Source: Lachnospiraceae bacterium (GTDB taxonomy: Bacteria; Bacillota; Clostridia; Lachnospirales; Lachnospiraceae). Taken from it: a stretch of DNA of 64,000 bases. A program made the translations under genes and the position numbers. The stretch spans positions 62,001 through 126,000 of the forward strand of contig CAJTEW010000001.1 of NCBI GenBank assembly GCA_910575605.1. Reading direction: 5' to 3'. Shown piece after piece: positions 44,070-53,061 of the stretch. Numbering within the stretch: position 1 is the first letter of the stretch; every line of letters starts with the position of its first letter. The notes under the pieces are model-generated. The model had not been told where the DNA came from. It ran no database searches and was given only the letters and a program-made list of their open reading frames with translations.

Positions 44070-44687
44070 ATGGCAAAAGGTAAGATGAGCCCTAAACAGA
44101 AGGAAATATTAGAATATATAAAATCTCAGATTTTGGACCGCGGTTTTCCGCCTGCGGTTCGTGATATCTGCGAAGCGGTACATTTAAAGTCTACATCTTC
44201 GGTTCACTCTCATCTTGAGACACTGGAGAAGAATGGTTATATAAGAAGAGACCCTACGAAGCCAAGGGCAATTGAGATCCTTGATGACTCCTTTAATTTT
44301 CTTCGTCGTGAAATGGTGAATGTTCCGGTGATCGGACGGGTTGCCGCGGGAGAACCGATTCTTGCACAGCAGAACATAGAGGACTACTTCCCTATCCCTG
44401 TGGAATATATGCCCAATAAGCAGACCTTTATGCTTTCAGTAAAGGGAGAAAGTATGATTAATGTTGGGATTCTTAATGGTGATATAGTTCTCGTAGAGCA
44501 GAAAGATACTGCGGACAACGGAGAGATTGTTGTAGCTCTGATTGAAGACGGCGCTACAGTTAAGACTTTTTATAAAGAAGAAGGTGCTATCCGCCTCCAG
44601 CCGGAAAATGATACAATGGACCCAATCATTGTGGAGGATGCTCAGATCCTTGGAAAGGTAATCGGTGTATTCCGCTTTTTGAAGTGA
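44070..44687 (+). CDS. lexA: SOS repressor LexA
   Basis: 205 aa from the ATG at 44070 (TTGGAGG upstream). N-terminal winged helix with PPAVRDICEAVHLKSTSSVHSHL. The cleavage site Ala93-Gly94 is in GRVAAGEP. The catalytic pair is Ser128 (GESM) and Lys165 (ATVKTF), all intact, so RecA-stimulated self-cleavage should work. Clear LexA boxes occur before the Y-family polymerase gene at the right end of the window. Confidence 0.97.
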   Translation: MAKGKMSPKQKEILEYIKSQILDRGFPPAVRDICEAVHLKSTSSVHSHLETLEKNGYIRRDPTKPRAIEILDDSFNFLRREMVNVPVIGRVAAGEPILAQQNIEDYFPIPVEYMPNKQTFMLSVKGESMINVGILNGDIVLVEQKDTADNGEIVVALIEDGATVKTFYKEEGAIRLQPENDTMDPIIVEDAQILGKVIGVFRFLK

Positions 44688-44698
44688 TTCTTTATAAG

Positions 44699-44746
44699 AA
44701 ATCCGCCTGTCCCTGAACTAATTGATGTCCAGGGACAGGCGGATTT
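44699..44746. terminator. Bidirectional terminator between lexA and rsfS
   Basis: A perfect 17-bp stem (44699-44715 with 44730-44746; core CCGCCTGTCCCTG) between convergent genes, flanked by A and T runs. Confidence 0.85.
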
Positions 44747-44784
44747 TAAATGTAGATATCTGTGTGAAGAATAATAAGATGTTT

Positions 44785-45126
44785 CTATAACTCTTCTACT
44801 ACAATTCCGTCGCTCCAGATGCGTTCCAGATTATAGAATAATCGGTTCTCTTTGTCAAAGACGTGGACGATTACGTCACCATAGTCCATAAGAACCCATG
44901 CGCCGCCCTTGCCTTCCTGCTGCTTCATTGTAAATCCTGCTTTCTGCATCTTTTCATCTACATTTTCAACCAATGCACGCACCTGACTGTCATTACTTCC
45001 GTTGGCAATGACAAAATAGTCTGCCATAATGGATACCTCTCGAATATCCAGTACTGTGACAGCCTCACCTTTTTTTTCCTCCAGTGCATTACAGACAATA
45101 CGTGCCATACTCCGTGCCTGTTCCAT
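44785..45126 (-). CDS. rsfS: Ribosomal silencing factor RsfS
   Basis: 113 aa. Binds ribosomal protein uL14 and blocks subunit joining during starvation. The family core is visible: DYFVIANGSNDSQVRALVENV and WVLMDYGDVIVHVFDKENR. GGAGGA precedes the ATG, which follows the yqeK stop with no gap. It is the last gene of the rplU-obgE-rsfS block. Confidence 0.95.
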   Translation of the reverse strand: MEQARSMARIVCNALEEKKGEAVTVLDIREVSIMADYFVIANGSNDSQVRALVENVDEKMQKAGFTMKQQEGKGGAWVLMDYGDVIVHVFDKENRLFYNLERIWSDGIVVEEL

Positions 45127-45714
45127 TTAGAGTTCCTCCTTTCTTAGTTTCTTTTTATAATATTCATAAGTATTTTCTGTCATTGTATCAATGGTCATAT
45201 CTTTTGTCTTAAGATATGCAAGAGAGTCTTTTAAAATGCGGTACAAACATTCGTCAATATCCTGAAACGCAAGCGTTCTTACATCGTCCATATTAGGAAG
45301 CTGCTCTCGTCCCGGTTCCATATAGTCAGCAATATATACGATTTTTTCCAAAAGACTCATGCGGGGATGTCCAGTTGTATGACTGGCTATTGCATTCAAA
45401 ATATTTTTATCCTTTACATGGTATTTCTTTGCTGCCAGAAATGCGCCAAGTTTTGCGTGAAGAAGGCTTGGATTTTTGTATTCCACCTCAGATATTCCGA
45501 GATGATATTTTCTGCACAGCTTAATCTTGTTCTTTGCAGAAATACATTTTGCACAGTCATGAAGCAGTCCGGCGAGAAGCGCCTGCTCCAAGTCCGCGCC
45601 GTGGCACATGGCAAGTGCTGCAGAAGTATACATAACCCCCAGCGTATGTTCATACCGCTCTCTGTCAAGCTCTCCTTTTAATTTACGGCGAAGCTTACTT
45701 ATCCTTTGCTCCAT
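45127..45714 (-). CDS. yqeK: HD-domain hydrolase YqeK (Ap4A hydrolase type)
   Basis: 195 aa. Metal ligands are in HTLGVMYTSAALA, LLHDCAKCIS, HAKLGAFLA and IASHTTGHPRMS. Family members split diadenosine tetraphosphate symmetrically. The start overlaps the end of nadD by 20 bp, and the stop abuts rsfS, as in many Firmicutes. Confidence 0.93.
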   Translation of the reverse strand: MEQRISKLRRKLKGELDRERYEHTLGVMYTSAALAMCHGADLEQALLAGLLHDCAKCISAKNKIKLCRKYHLGISEVEYKNPSLLHAKLGAFLAAKKYHVKDKNILNAIASHTTGHPRMSLLEKIVYIADYMEPGREQLPNMDDVRTLAFQDIDECLYRILKDSLAYLKTKDMTIDTMTENTYEYYKKKLRKEEL

Positions 45715-46306
45715 ACAATCCTTCCTTTTTAATATATTCTGCTACTTTGTCAGGAACGTAACTGGAAAAATCCTTTCCTGACTTTATCCATTTCCGAAGT
45801 TCATGGGAGGATACCGGCATCAACGGAGCTTTCAATATTCCAATTTCAGCGCCATAAGTTTTTCTTAGATAATTTATTTGTCCGTTCATTTTTTCCGGCG
45901 TGGAAACCTCGTCCCTACATGCTGCAAGTAGTGTACATACCGGGAAAATCTTTTCTGGTTTCACCCATGATTCTATCATAAAAAGGGAATCTGCGCCAAT
46001 AATAAAATAAAATTTATCTGCTTTTCTGGTTTCATGAAAATGCTCCAGCGTTTTATAGGAATAGGAAACCTTTTTCTGGTCTGCCTCATATAATTCCAGA
46101 CGGAATTCTTTTATATCTCTGATAGCAAGTTCTGTCATTTTGCAGCGTGCCGCAATGGGAGCAGCGACATTTCCCTTATGAGGAGGGTTTCCATTTGGCA
46201 TAAACCAGACCTCATCAAGTGAATACTGCATAAGTGCTGCTCTTCCAAGCGTTAGATGTCCGTTGTGGATGGGATCAAAGGTTCCGCCCATAATACCGAT
46301 TTTCAT
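45695..46306 (-). CDS. nadD: Nicotinate-nucleotide adenylyltransferase NadD
   Basis: 203 aa. Forms deamido-NAD from nicotinate mononucleotide and ATP. The nucleotidyltransferase motif GGTFDPIHNGHL is at the N-terminus, FMPNGNPPHKG and FIIGADSLFMIESW follow. The usual C-terminal ISSTxIR appears as VSSHELR. Confidence 0.95.
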   Translation of the reverse strand: MKIGIMGGTFDPIHNGHLTLGRAALMQYSLDEVWFMPNGNPPHKGNVAAPIAARCKMTELAIRDIKEFRLELYEADQKKVSYSYKTLEHFHETRKADKFYFIIGADSLFMIESWVKPEKIFPVCTLLAACRDEVSTPEKMNGQINYLRKTYGAEIGILKAPLMPVSSHELRKWIKSGKDFSSYVPDKVAEYIKKEGLYGAKDK

Positions 46307-46330
46307 GATATTCTCCCACTTTGCTCCTGT

Positions 46331-46621
46331 TTATGGAAGCTGAATTTTTTTGCTTTTTTCTTTTCCTTCTTTGTATAAAACAATTTTTTTACCAATGACT
46401 TGTACCACCTGAGAACGTGTCCGCTCTGCGAGAATGTCTGCAAGCTCGTTTGGATCGTCTGCACAGTTTTTTAGAACACTGATTTTTATCAACTCTCTGG
46501 CTTCTAATGCTTCGGAAACCGCTTTTGTAAATTCCGGCGTCATACTGTTTTTACCCACCTGAAAAATCGGATTCATTGTCATGGCAAGGCCTTTTAAATA
46601 GGCTCTCTGTTTTGTTGTCAT
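46331..46621 (-). CDS. yhbY: YhbY-type RNA-binding protein (CRM domain)
   Basis: 96 aa. The small CRM-domain protein has the GKNSMTPEF loop (GxxG-like) and LIKISVLKNC, followed by IGKKIVLYKEGKE. It associates with pre-50S ribosomal particles in studied homologues. It sits between obgE and nadD, a conserved place. Confidence 0.92.
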   Translation of the reverse strand: MTTKQRAYLKGLAMTMNPIFQVGKNSMTPEFTKAVSEALEARELIKISVLKNCADDPNELADILAERTRSQVVQVIGKKIVLYKEGKEKSKKIQLP

Positions 46622-46667
46622 TTTTCGTTTCCTCTGCAGCTGTTTACACAGTTACATTCCTTCTCTT

Positions 46668-47966
<1,299 letters not shown>

Positions 47967-47976
47967 TCATTTTGCC

Positions 47977-48009
47977 AAAAAGGGTGCTGCTCCTTATGCA
48001 ACACCCCTT
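47977..48009 (-). terminator. Hairpin with T-run between rpmA and obgE
   Basis: Read on the - strand, AAGGGGTGTTGC pairs with GCAGCACCCTT and TTTTT follows. Because obgE lies downstream in the same direction, it probably acts as a partial terminator that lowers obgE expression relative to the ribosomal proteins. Confidence 0.65.
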
Positions 48010-48022
48010 GTTTTACCCGTTC

Positions 48023-48307
48023 TTATTCAGCTGCAGGATAAATAGAAACCTGTTTCCTATCTCTTCCTTTTCTTTCAAACCTTACAACACCGTCAACAAG
48101 TGCGAATAATGTGTCGTCGCCTCCGCGTCCTACATTAACGCCTGGATGAATCTTTGTTCCGCGCTGTCTGTAAAGGATATTTCCAGCTTTTACAAACTGA
48201 CCGTCAGCTCTTTTAGCGCCAAGTCTTTTTGACTCGGAATCTCTGCCGTTTTTTGTAGAACCAACTCCCTTTTTATGAGCAAAAAACTGAAGGTTTAATT
48301 TCATCAT
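48023..48307 (-). CDS. rpmA: 50S ribosomal protein L27 with cleavable N-terminal extension
   Basis: 94 aa. The mature L27 begins [16 protein letters not shown]; it is preceded by [10 protein letters not shown]. This Firmicutes extension is removed by the Prp protease, encoded directly upstream (48314-48646). GAGGAGGTG is before the ATG pair at 48307/48304. Confidence 0.97.
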   Translation of the reverse strand: MMKLNLQFFAHKKGVGSTKNGRDSESKRLGAKRADGQFVKAGNILYRQRGTKIHPGVNVGRGGDDTLFALVDGVVRFERKGRDRKQVSIYPAAE

Positions 48308-48313
48308 GGTTGT

Positions 48314-48646
48314 CTACACCTCCTCGAATGTTAAATCAATATATTCTGCATAGTTTTTATCATCCGCCATATTAGAAAGTCCAAGAATCATTGTCCGAAG
48401 CAGTAACTGTGTTTCCTGCAAAGGAGTATCTTTAAACTGGCAGGAAATAGTTCCGCTATCTTCCTTTGAAGAAAGTGAAAATGAGTCATCTGTAAAGCAT
48501 TCTATCGCATTTATCGTATTAATGACAAGCACAGATACTGCTGCACATACAATATCCTGTCCATACTCTGCATATTCTGCATGACCAGAAAGCTTAAAGC
48601 CTGTACATTCTTTTTTTTTATTCTCATATATGGCTGCATGAATCAT
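48314..48646 (-). CDS. prp: Ribosomal-processing cysteine protease Prp
   Basis: 110 aa. The catalytic pair His in SGHAEYAEYG and Cys in DIVCAAVSVL is present. It cuts the N-terminal extension of L27 between the two Phe-containing segment and His in studied Firmicutes. It lies between rplU and rpmA, as is standard. Confidence 0.94.
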   Translation of the reverse strand: MIHAAIYENKKKECTGFKLSGHAEYAEYGQDIVCAAVSVLVINTINAIECFTDDSFSLSSKEDSGTISCQFKDTPLQETQLLLRTMILGLSNMADDKNYAEYIDLTFEEV

Positions 48647-48661
48647 AGTCCGTCACCAGCA

Positions 48662-48970
48662 TTAAGCGTTGATCTTGTCAATCTTTACTGCAGTATACTG
48701 CTGTCTGTGACCATTCTTTTTATGGTATCCAGTTTTTCTCTTATACTTGTAAACAATGACTTTCTTCGCTTTTCCGTTTTCAACTACAGAAGCCTCTACA
48801 GTTGCACCCTCCACAGTCGGATTACCAACTTTTAATCCATCTGTGCTTACTGCAAGTACTTGGTCAAAGGTATAAGACTCTCCGGCTTCCACACCAAGCT
48901 TTTCTACTTTAATGATATCGCCTTCAGCTACTTTGTACTGTTTACCACCTGTTGCTATAATCGCGTACAT
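48662..48970 (-). CDS. rplU: 50S ribosomal protein L21
   Basis: 102 aa starting [18 protein letters not shown], the family N-terminus; ATAGGAGGTG precedes this ATG. Later motifs are [21 protein letters not shown]. It begins the rplU-prp-rpmA ribosomal unit. Confidence 0.97.
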   Translation of the reverse strand: MYAIIATGGKQYKVAEGDIIKVEKLGVEAGESYTFDQVLAVSTDGLKVGNPTVEGATVEASVVENGKAKKVIVYKYKRKTGYHKKNGHRQQYTAVKIDKINA

Positions 48971-48982
48971 ATGGCACCTCCT

Positions 48983-49085
48983 ATTATCATTACTCGCCAA
49001 TTACGGTGTTTACACACTTGGAAATTTTCCTTATATGTAAAGCTTAAACCTCATTGTGCGGCATACCTGTGAAGTATAGCATGAA
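48983..49085 (-). promoter_or_regulatory. Probable L21 leader (5' UTR) of rplU
   Basis: About 100 nt upstream of rplU, on its strand, contain short pairable segments (for example TGTGT...ACACC, and AAGCTTTA). Firmicutes commonly carry a structured L21 leader here. I recognise position and structure potential only, not a definite consensus. Confidence 0.35.
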
Positions 49086-49128
49086 AACCCGAAAAAATCA
49101 AGAGGTTTCTTCGATATAACATATTATC

Positions 49129-49917
49129 TTAGAGTTTTAATAATTTACAGGCATTTCCGCCAAGTATTTTCTTACGCTCCATGTCTGTAAGCGGCATCTT
49201 ATTGATAATCTCCAGAAATTCCTTCTGCCCGCCCCACGGGGAGTCTGTAGCAAAAAGAATCTTATCCGCTCCATGTGACCGGACAATCCTTAAGAACTGC
49301 TCTTCTTTCATCCTGCCCAGAACAACTCCTGTGTCAAAGTAGACATCACTGCCTGCCAGATACTCTTCTACCTCGTCCCACTGTTCATTTCCGCCCATAT
49401 GGGCAAGAACCAGCTTCCCGGCCCCTGTCTCCTGAATAACCTCGGCAGACATCTTTGGGGTACAGTGAATATCATCAGGGCATTTGGGATCTGCACCGGC
49501 ATGAACACTGATAATTAAATCCAGTTCAAAAGCATAGGAAATAATTCTTTTATAGCGGATATCGTTAAAATAAACCTCCTGATAATCTGGATGCAGCTTG
49601 ATTCCCTTAAGTCCCATTTCCTTTATCTGTCTTAGCTTCGCTTTGTAATTCTCACAGTCTGGATGTATACTTCCAAAAGAAAGCACCGGCTTTTCCTGAT
49701 AGCGGGAAGCAAATATATTAACAGATTCAAACTGGGAAGGTTTTGTTGCAATCGGAAGAGCAATCGACAAATCAACTTCTGATTCCAAGGTTTCCTTTTT
49801 CAGTCCTTCATAGGTTCCGTCTGTGTAAGGCTTAGTCTTGCATATCCCAGAAAGATAATCTATGGTCCTCTTTGCGATTTTATCTGGAAACATATGAGTG
49901 TGAAAATCTATGATCAC
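49129..49917 (-). CDS. Amidohydrolase family protein (PF04909 type)
   Basis: 262-aa metal-dependent TIM-barrel hydrolase or decarboxylase-like protein. Metal-site motifs are IDFHTHMFPDKI at the N-terminus, LHPDYQ, VHAGADP, LAHMGGNEQWD and FATDSPWGG. The substrate is unknown. The start overlaps the CBS-domain gene stop by 4 bp, so the two are co-translated. Confidence 0.85.
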   Translation of the reverse strand: MIIDFHTHMFPDKIAKRTIDYLSGICKTKPYTDGTYEGLKKETLESEVDLSIALPIATKPSQFESVNIFASRYQEKPVLSFGSIHPDCENYKAKLRQIKEMGLKGIKLHPDYQEVYFNDIRYKRIISYAFELDLIISVHAGADPKCPDDIHCTPKMSAEVIQETGAGKLVLAHMGGNEQWDEVEEYLAGSDVYFDTGVVLGRMKEEQFLRIVRSHGADKILFATDSPWGGQKEFLEIINKMPLTDMERKKILGGNACKLLKL

Positions 49918-50330
49918 TCTTTATCACTATCCTTCATTTTATTATAACAATATCCGATAATATCACGTCTTGTAATAATACCGATAAAATGTTTATCATC
50001 ATCTACAACAGGAATAAAATTCTGCTCCATTGCCCTGCCAATGAGATCCTCCATATCAGAATCTGCCCGTACGCACTGATAGTCAAGCCTTCTGGCAATT
50101 TTCATAATACTAATATCTTCTGCATCTTTTAAGTTCAAAAGGTTAAGCCGTTTCAGATTCCACAGAAGATCACCCTCTGTAATGGAGCCTATGTATTTTC
50201 CCTCTTTATTCAAAATGGGAACGGATGAATACTGGTGGTATTCCATGATTTCCAACGCCTGCCTGAGCATATGGTAGTCATAGATGTAAGCCACCTCGCT
50301 TTTAGGCTTTAAAAAAAACAAAATATTCAT
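49914..50330 (-). CDS. CBS-domain pair protein
   Basis: 138 aa from the ATG at 50330 (GAGGAGG upstream). Two CBS motifs: MEYHQYSSVPILNKEGKYIGSITEGDLL and MEQNFIPVVDDDKHFIGIITRRDIIG (described in order, about residues 25-60 and 95-130). Such pairs bind adenine nucleotides and act as sensors; no effector domain is attached. It lies between the aspartokinase and amidohydrolase genes. Confidence 0.88.
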   Translation of the reverse strand: MNILFFLKPKSEVAYIYDYHMLRQALEIMEYHQYSSVPILNKEGKYIGSITEGDLLWNLKRLNLLNLKDAEDISIMKIARRLDYQCVRADSDMEDLIGRAMEQNFIPVVDDDKHFIGIITRRDIIGYCYNKMKDSDKE

Positions 50331-50346
50331 GAAAAAGCTTCCTCCT

Positions 50347-51684
50347 CTAAACCTGTGTTGTAACAAAAATATCGTAAATTGCCTTAATTGCAGCCTCAAA
50401 ATCGTGATTTCTCACTCCAATTATAATATTCAGCTCACTGGAACCCTGGTCAATCATTTTCACATTTACATTAGCATGGGCAAGAGCCGAAAAAATACGT
50501 CCCGAGGTTCCTCTTGTCGCTCTCATGCCGCGGCCTACAACAGCAATTAGTGCAAGATCAGATTCCAGCTCCAGAAAATCCGGCTCCACTGCCCTGTGGA
50601 TGCCTGCAATCACCTGCTGCTCTTTTTCTTCAAATTCATCCTGATGTACAAAAATTGTCATAGTATCAATGCCAGAAGGCATATGCTCAATAGAAATCTG
50701 ATTCTTCTCAAATACTTCCAAAACCTGTTTGCAGAAACCAACCTCGGAGTTCATCATCGCCTTTTCCACTGTAATAGAAGCAAAATCCTTCTTTCCTGCA
50801 ATTCCCGTAATGGTAAATCTTGGCTTCTGACAGGTAGCCTCTACGATAAAAGTTCCCTTATCTGCGGGGGAATTGGTATTACGGATGTTAATAGGAATAC
50901 CTTCTTTTCGCACTGGGAAAATAGCATCCTCATGAAGTACCGTTGCTCCCATATAGGAGAGCTCCCGCAGCTCCCGGTAAGTGATAGTGTCAATGGCCTT
51001 GGGATTTTTTATAATCCGAGGGTCTGCAATAAGAAACCCTGAAACATCTGTCCAGTTTTCATACATGTCTGCATGAACGGCCTTTGCCACAATAGATCCG
51101 GTAATATCCGAACCGCCTCTTGAGAAGGTTACAATACTTCCGTCAGGCTGTGCGCCGTAAAATCCAGGGATAACAGCCTTCTCAACGTTGTGAAGCCTTT
51201 CAGATAGAACCCGGTCTGTTTTCGTTCCATCAAAGTTTCCATTTTCATCAAAGAAAATAACCTCTGCCGCATCTATAAATTCATAGCCCAGATAATGAGC
51301 CATAATCTTTCCATTGAGATATTCCCCTCTAGAGGCCGCATAGTCCCGTCCTACCTTCTTACTGAAATTCTCACGGATAATCTGAAATTCCTTATCTAAA
51401 GACATTGAGAGAGAAAGCCCGTTAATAATAGAATCATACCGCTCCTTAATTTTAGAAAGAAGCTCCTCAAAACTATTTTCCGTGTCCTCATCTTCATCCA
51501 GAATAGCCTGTCCGTAACAGCTGTACAGCATATCTGTAACCTTTGTATCTTTTGGAAAACGCTTTCCCGGCGCAGAAGGAATTACGTAACGTCTTGTATC
51601 ATCTTTGCAGATAATACGGCCTGCCTTCTCAAACTGCTCCGCGCTCGCAAGCGAACTCCCGCCAAATTTTACCACTTTTTTCAT
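50347..51684 (-). CDS. Aspartate kinase
   Basis: 445 aa. First step of the aspartate pathway to Lys, Thr and Met. Kinase motifs VVKFGGSSLA (N-terminus), FSRGGSDITGSIVA and TDVSGFLIADPR; the C-terminal 140 residues are tandem ACT domains for feedback control. The monofunctional form has no homoserine dehydrogenase. No lysine riboswitch was seen in the roughly 140 bp before it, so allosteric control may dominate. Confidence 0.94.
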   Translation of the reverse strand: MKKVVKFGGSSLASAEQFEKAGRIICKDDTRRYVIPSAPGKRFPKDTKVTDMLYSCYGQAILDEDEDTENSFEELLSKIKERYDSIINGLSLSMSLDKEFQIIRENFSKKVGRDYAASRGEYLNGKIMAHYLGYEFIDAAEVIFFDENGNFDGTKTDRVLSERLHNVEKAVIPGFYGAQPDGSIVTFSRGGSDITGSIVAKAVHADMYENWTDVSGFLIADPRIIKNPKAIDTITYRELRELSYMGATVLHEDAIFPVRKEGIPINIRNTNSPADKGTFIVEATCQKPRFTITGIAGKKDFASITVEKAMMNSEVGFCKQVLEVFEKNQISIEHMPSGIDTMTIFVHQDEFEEKEQQVIAGIHRAVEPDFLELESDLALIAVVGRGMRATRGTSGRIFSALAHANVNVKMIDQGSSELNIIIGVRNHDFEAAIKAIYDIFVTTQV

Positions 51685-51823
51685 TGTATAATGTAATCCT
51701 CCAAACTGTCATTCTTTTGTAGTCATCTGCCGCCATGTCCTCTACTATATTACCTCATTTCCAGCATAACTGCAACGGAAAATATCATGAGAAAATTATG
51801 TATTTAATGAGGAGAATAAGGGC

Positions 51824-51868
51824 AAGGCCCGGATATGCTTTTTCATCTTCCCGGCATATCTGGGCCTT
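51824..51868 (-). terminator. Terminator after ybaK
   Basis: AAGGCCCGGATATGC (51824-51838) and GCATATCTGGGCCTT (51854-51868) pair with one mismatch. It separates the TIGR03960-TIGR03936-ybaK unit from the aspartokinase gene. The T-run is weak. Confidence 0.6.
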
Positions 51869-51877
51869 TCAATATAA

Positions 51878-52366
51878 CTATATTACATCCCGGACCACAT
51901 CCGCATAAACTGCTTTGGCCGCCATTTTTAGATCACCCGGCGCAACCTCTATCTGCATCCCTAGTTTTCCACCGCTTATGTATATATGGGAAAGTCTCTC
52001 TGCTTCCTTTTGTATAACAGTAGGGAACTGCTTTTTCATACCAATAGCAGTACAGCCGCCGCGGACATACCCTGTTACTTTTGTAAGCTCCTTTAAAGGC
52101 AGCATTTCCAAAGCCTTCTCTTCTACCGCCCTTGCAGCCTTCTTGAAATCAATTTCCTTCTCAACAGGAATGACAAACACATAATACCCGCCGCTTTTCC
52201 CAGTAGTAACCAGTGTTTTGTATACAAGATCATGGTCATATCCAAGCATATCTGCTGTCTGAATTCCATCCGTAAATTCATCACAGATATATTCTTCATA
52301 TTTATAAGAAATTTTCATGCGTTCAAGAATCCGCATGGCATTCGTCTTTACTTCCTTTTTGCTCAT
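51878..52366 (-). CDS. ybaK: Cys-tRNA(Pro)/Cys-tRNA(Cys) deacylase YbaK
   Basis: 162 aa. Trans-editing hydrolase that clears mischarged Cys-tRNA(Pro). The YbaK core shows KTLVTTGKSGGYYVFVIP, the conserved Lys near residue 50, and VRGGCTAIGMKK. The start overlaps the end of the TIGR03936 gene by 4 bp. Confidence 0.92.
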   Translation of the reverse strand: MSKKEVKTNAMRILERMKISYKYEEYICDEFTDGIQTADMLGYDHDLVYKTLVTTGKSGGYYVFVIPVEKEIDFKKAARAVEEKALEMLPLKELTKVTGYVRGGCTAIGMKKQFPTVIQKEAERLSHIYISGGKLGMQIEVAPGDLKMAAKAVYADVVRDVI

Positions 52367-53061
52367 ATTTCCGAAAGTGGAACCAAAGTTCCATCCTCCT
52401 TTCTTGCATGGATATCAAGTCTGTGGTAATGAAAGGGTCTGGAAGGCTCGCCGATATAGTTTAGAAATGCTTCCATAACCAGATCTGGTTTCAAATTCTG
52501 CTCACTTCCTGTTGCCAAAAGTAGGTAAATGCTGTCCTGGTCTGAGTACATTTTGTATATCAGCGGTAAGATATCCACCTCTTTTTCACTTTTTTTTGTC
52601 TTTTTCCACACAATTATCTGGTTTTCCCCAAGGAAGTGTGGAATACTCCCCCTCCATTTCTCAGGTATGGGGATACGTGCATCAGTGCAGTGGGAGGATT
52701 CAAGAAGATATACCCGGTAATCTGAAGCAGCAGTAATGGTCATGCCTCCTGCCTTTTTATCCTCTGAGATCTCCACGAAACTTACAATGTCAATTCCAGG
52801 AACCATCACCTGGTTTAGGCGGGTGACTGCCTCTTTAGAGGAGATGCTCTCTGTAAGCTCAATATCCAGATATTCCCCCTCACTTGTAATCCCGACTCCT
52901 AAGGGCTGAGCAAAAGACATAATCATGTGAGGGCTGTAGCCGCCGGTAAAAGCAATCGGAATATCTGCCCGGCGCATTGCCTTTTGAAAAAATCTCATGA
53001 CATCCAGATGTCCAATAAATTTCAACACACCATATTTACGAAACTTAATTCTTGCCTTCAA
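52363..53061 (-). CDS. TIGR03936 family protein (DUF2344), partner of TIGR03960
   Basis: 232 aa from TTG 53061, giving MKARIKFRKYG; GGAGGTG lies just upstream and GTG 53070 is less well placed. Family motifs are FIGHLDVMRFFQKAMRRADIPIAFTGGYSPHM and LGVGITSEGEYLD (about residues 15-75). It is annotated as radical SAM-associated and always neighbours TIGR03960 proteins. Overlap with the upstream gene supports a joint function, still unknown. Confidence 0.9.
   Translation of the reverse strand: MKARIKFRKYGVLKFIGHLDVMRFFQKAMRRADIPIAFTGGYSPHMIMSFAQPLGVGITSEGEYLDIELTESISSKEAVTRLNQVMVPGIDIVSFVEISEDKKAGGMTITAASDYRVYLLESSHCTDARIPIPEKWRGSIPHFLGENQIIVWKKTKKSEKEVDILPLIYKMYSDQDSIYLLLATGSEQNLKPDLVMEAFLNYIGEPSRPFHYHRLDIHARKEDGTLVPLSEI

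Noticed and set aside
51685-51823. Lysine riboswitch before the aspartokinase gene
   Set aside because: The interval is only about 140 bp and shows none of the conserved lysine-riboswitch blocks or a terminator before the start.
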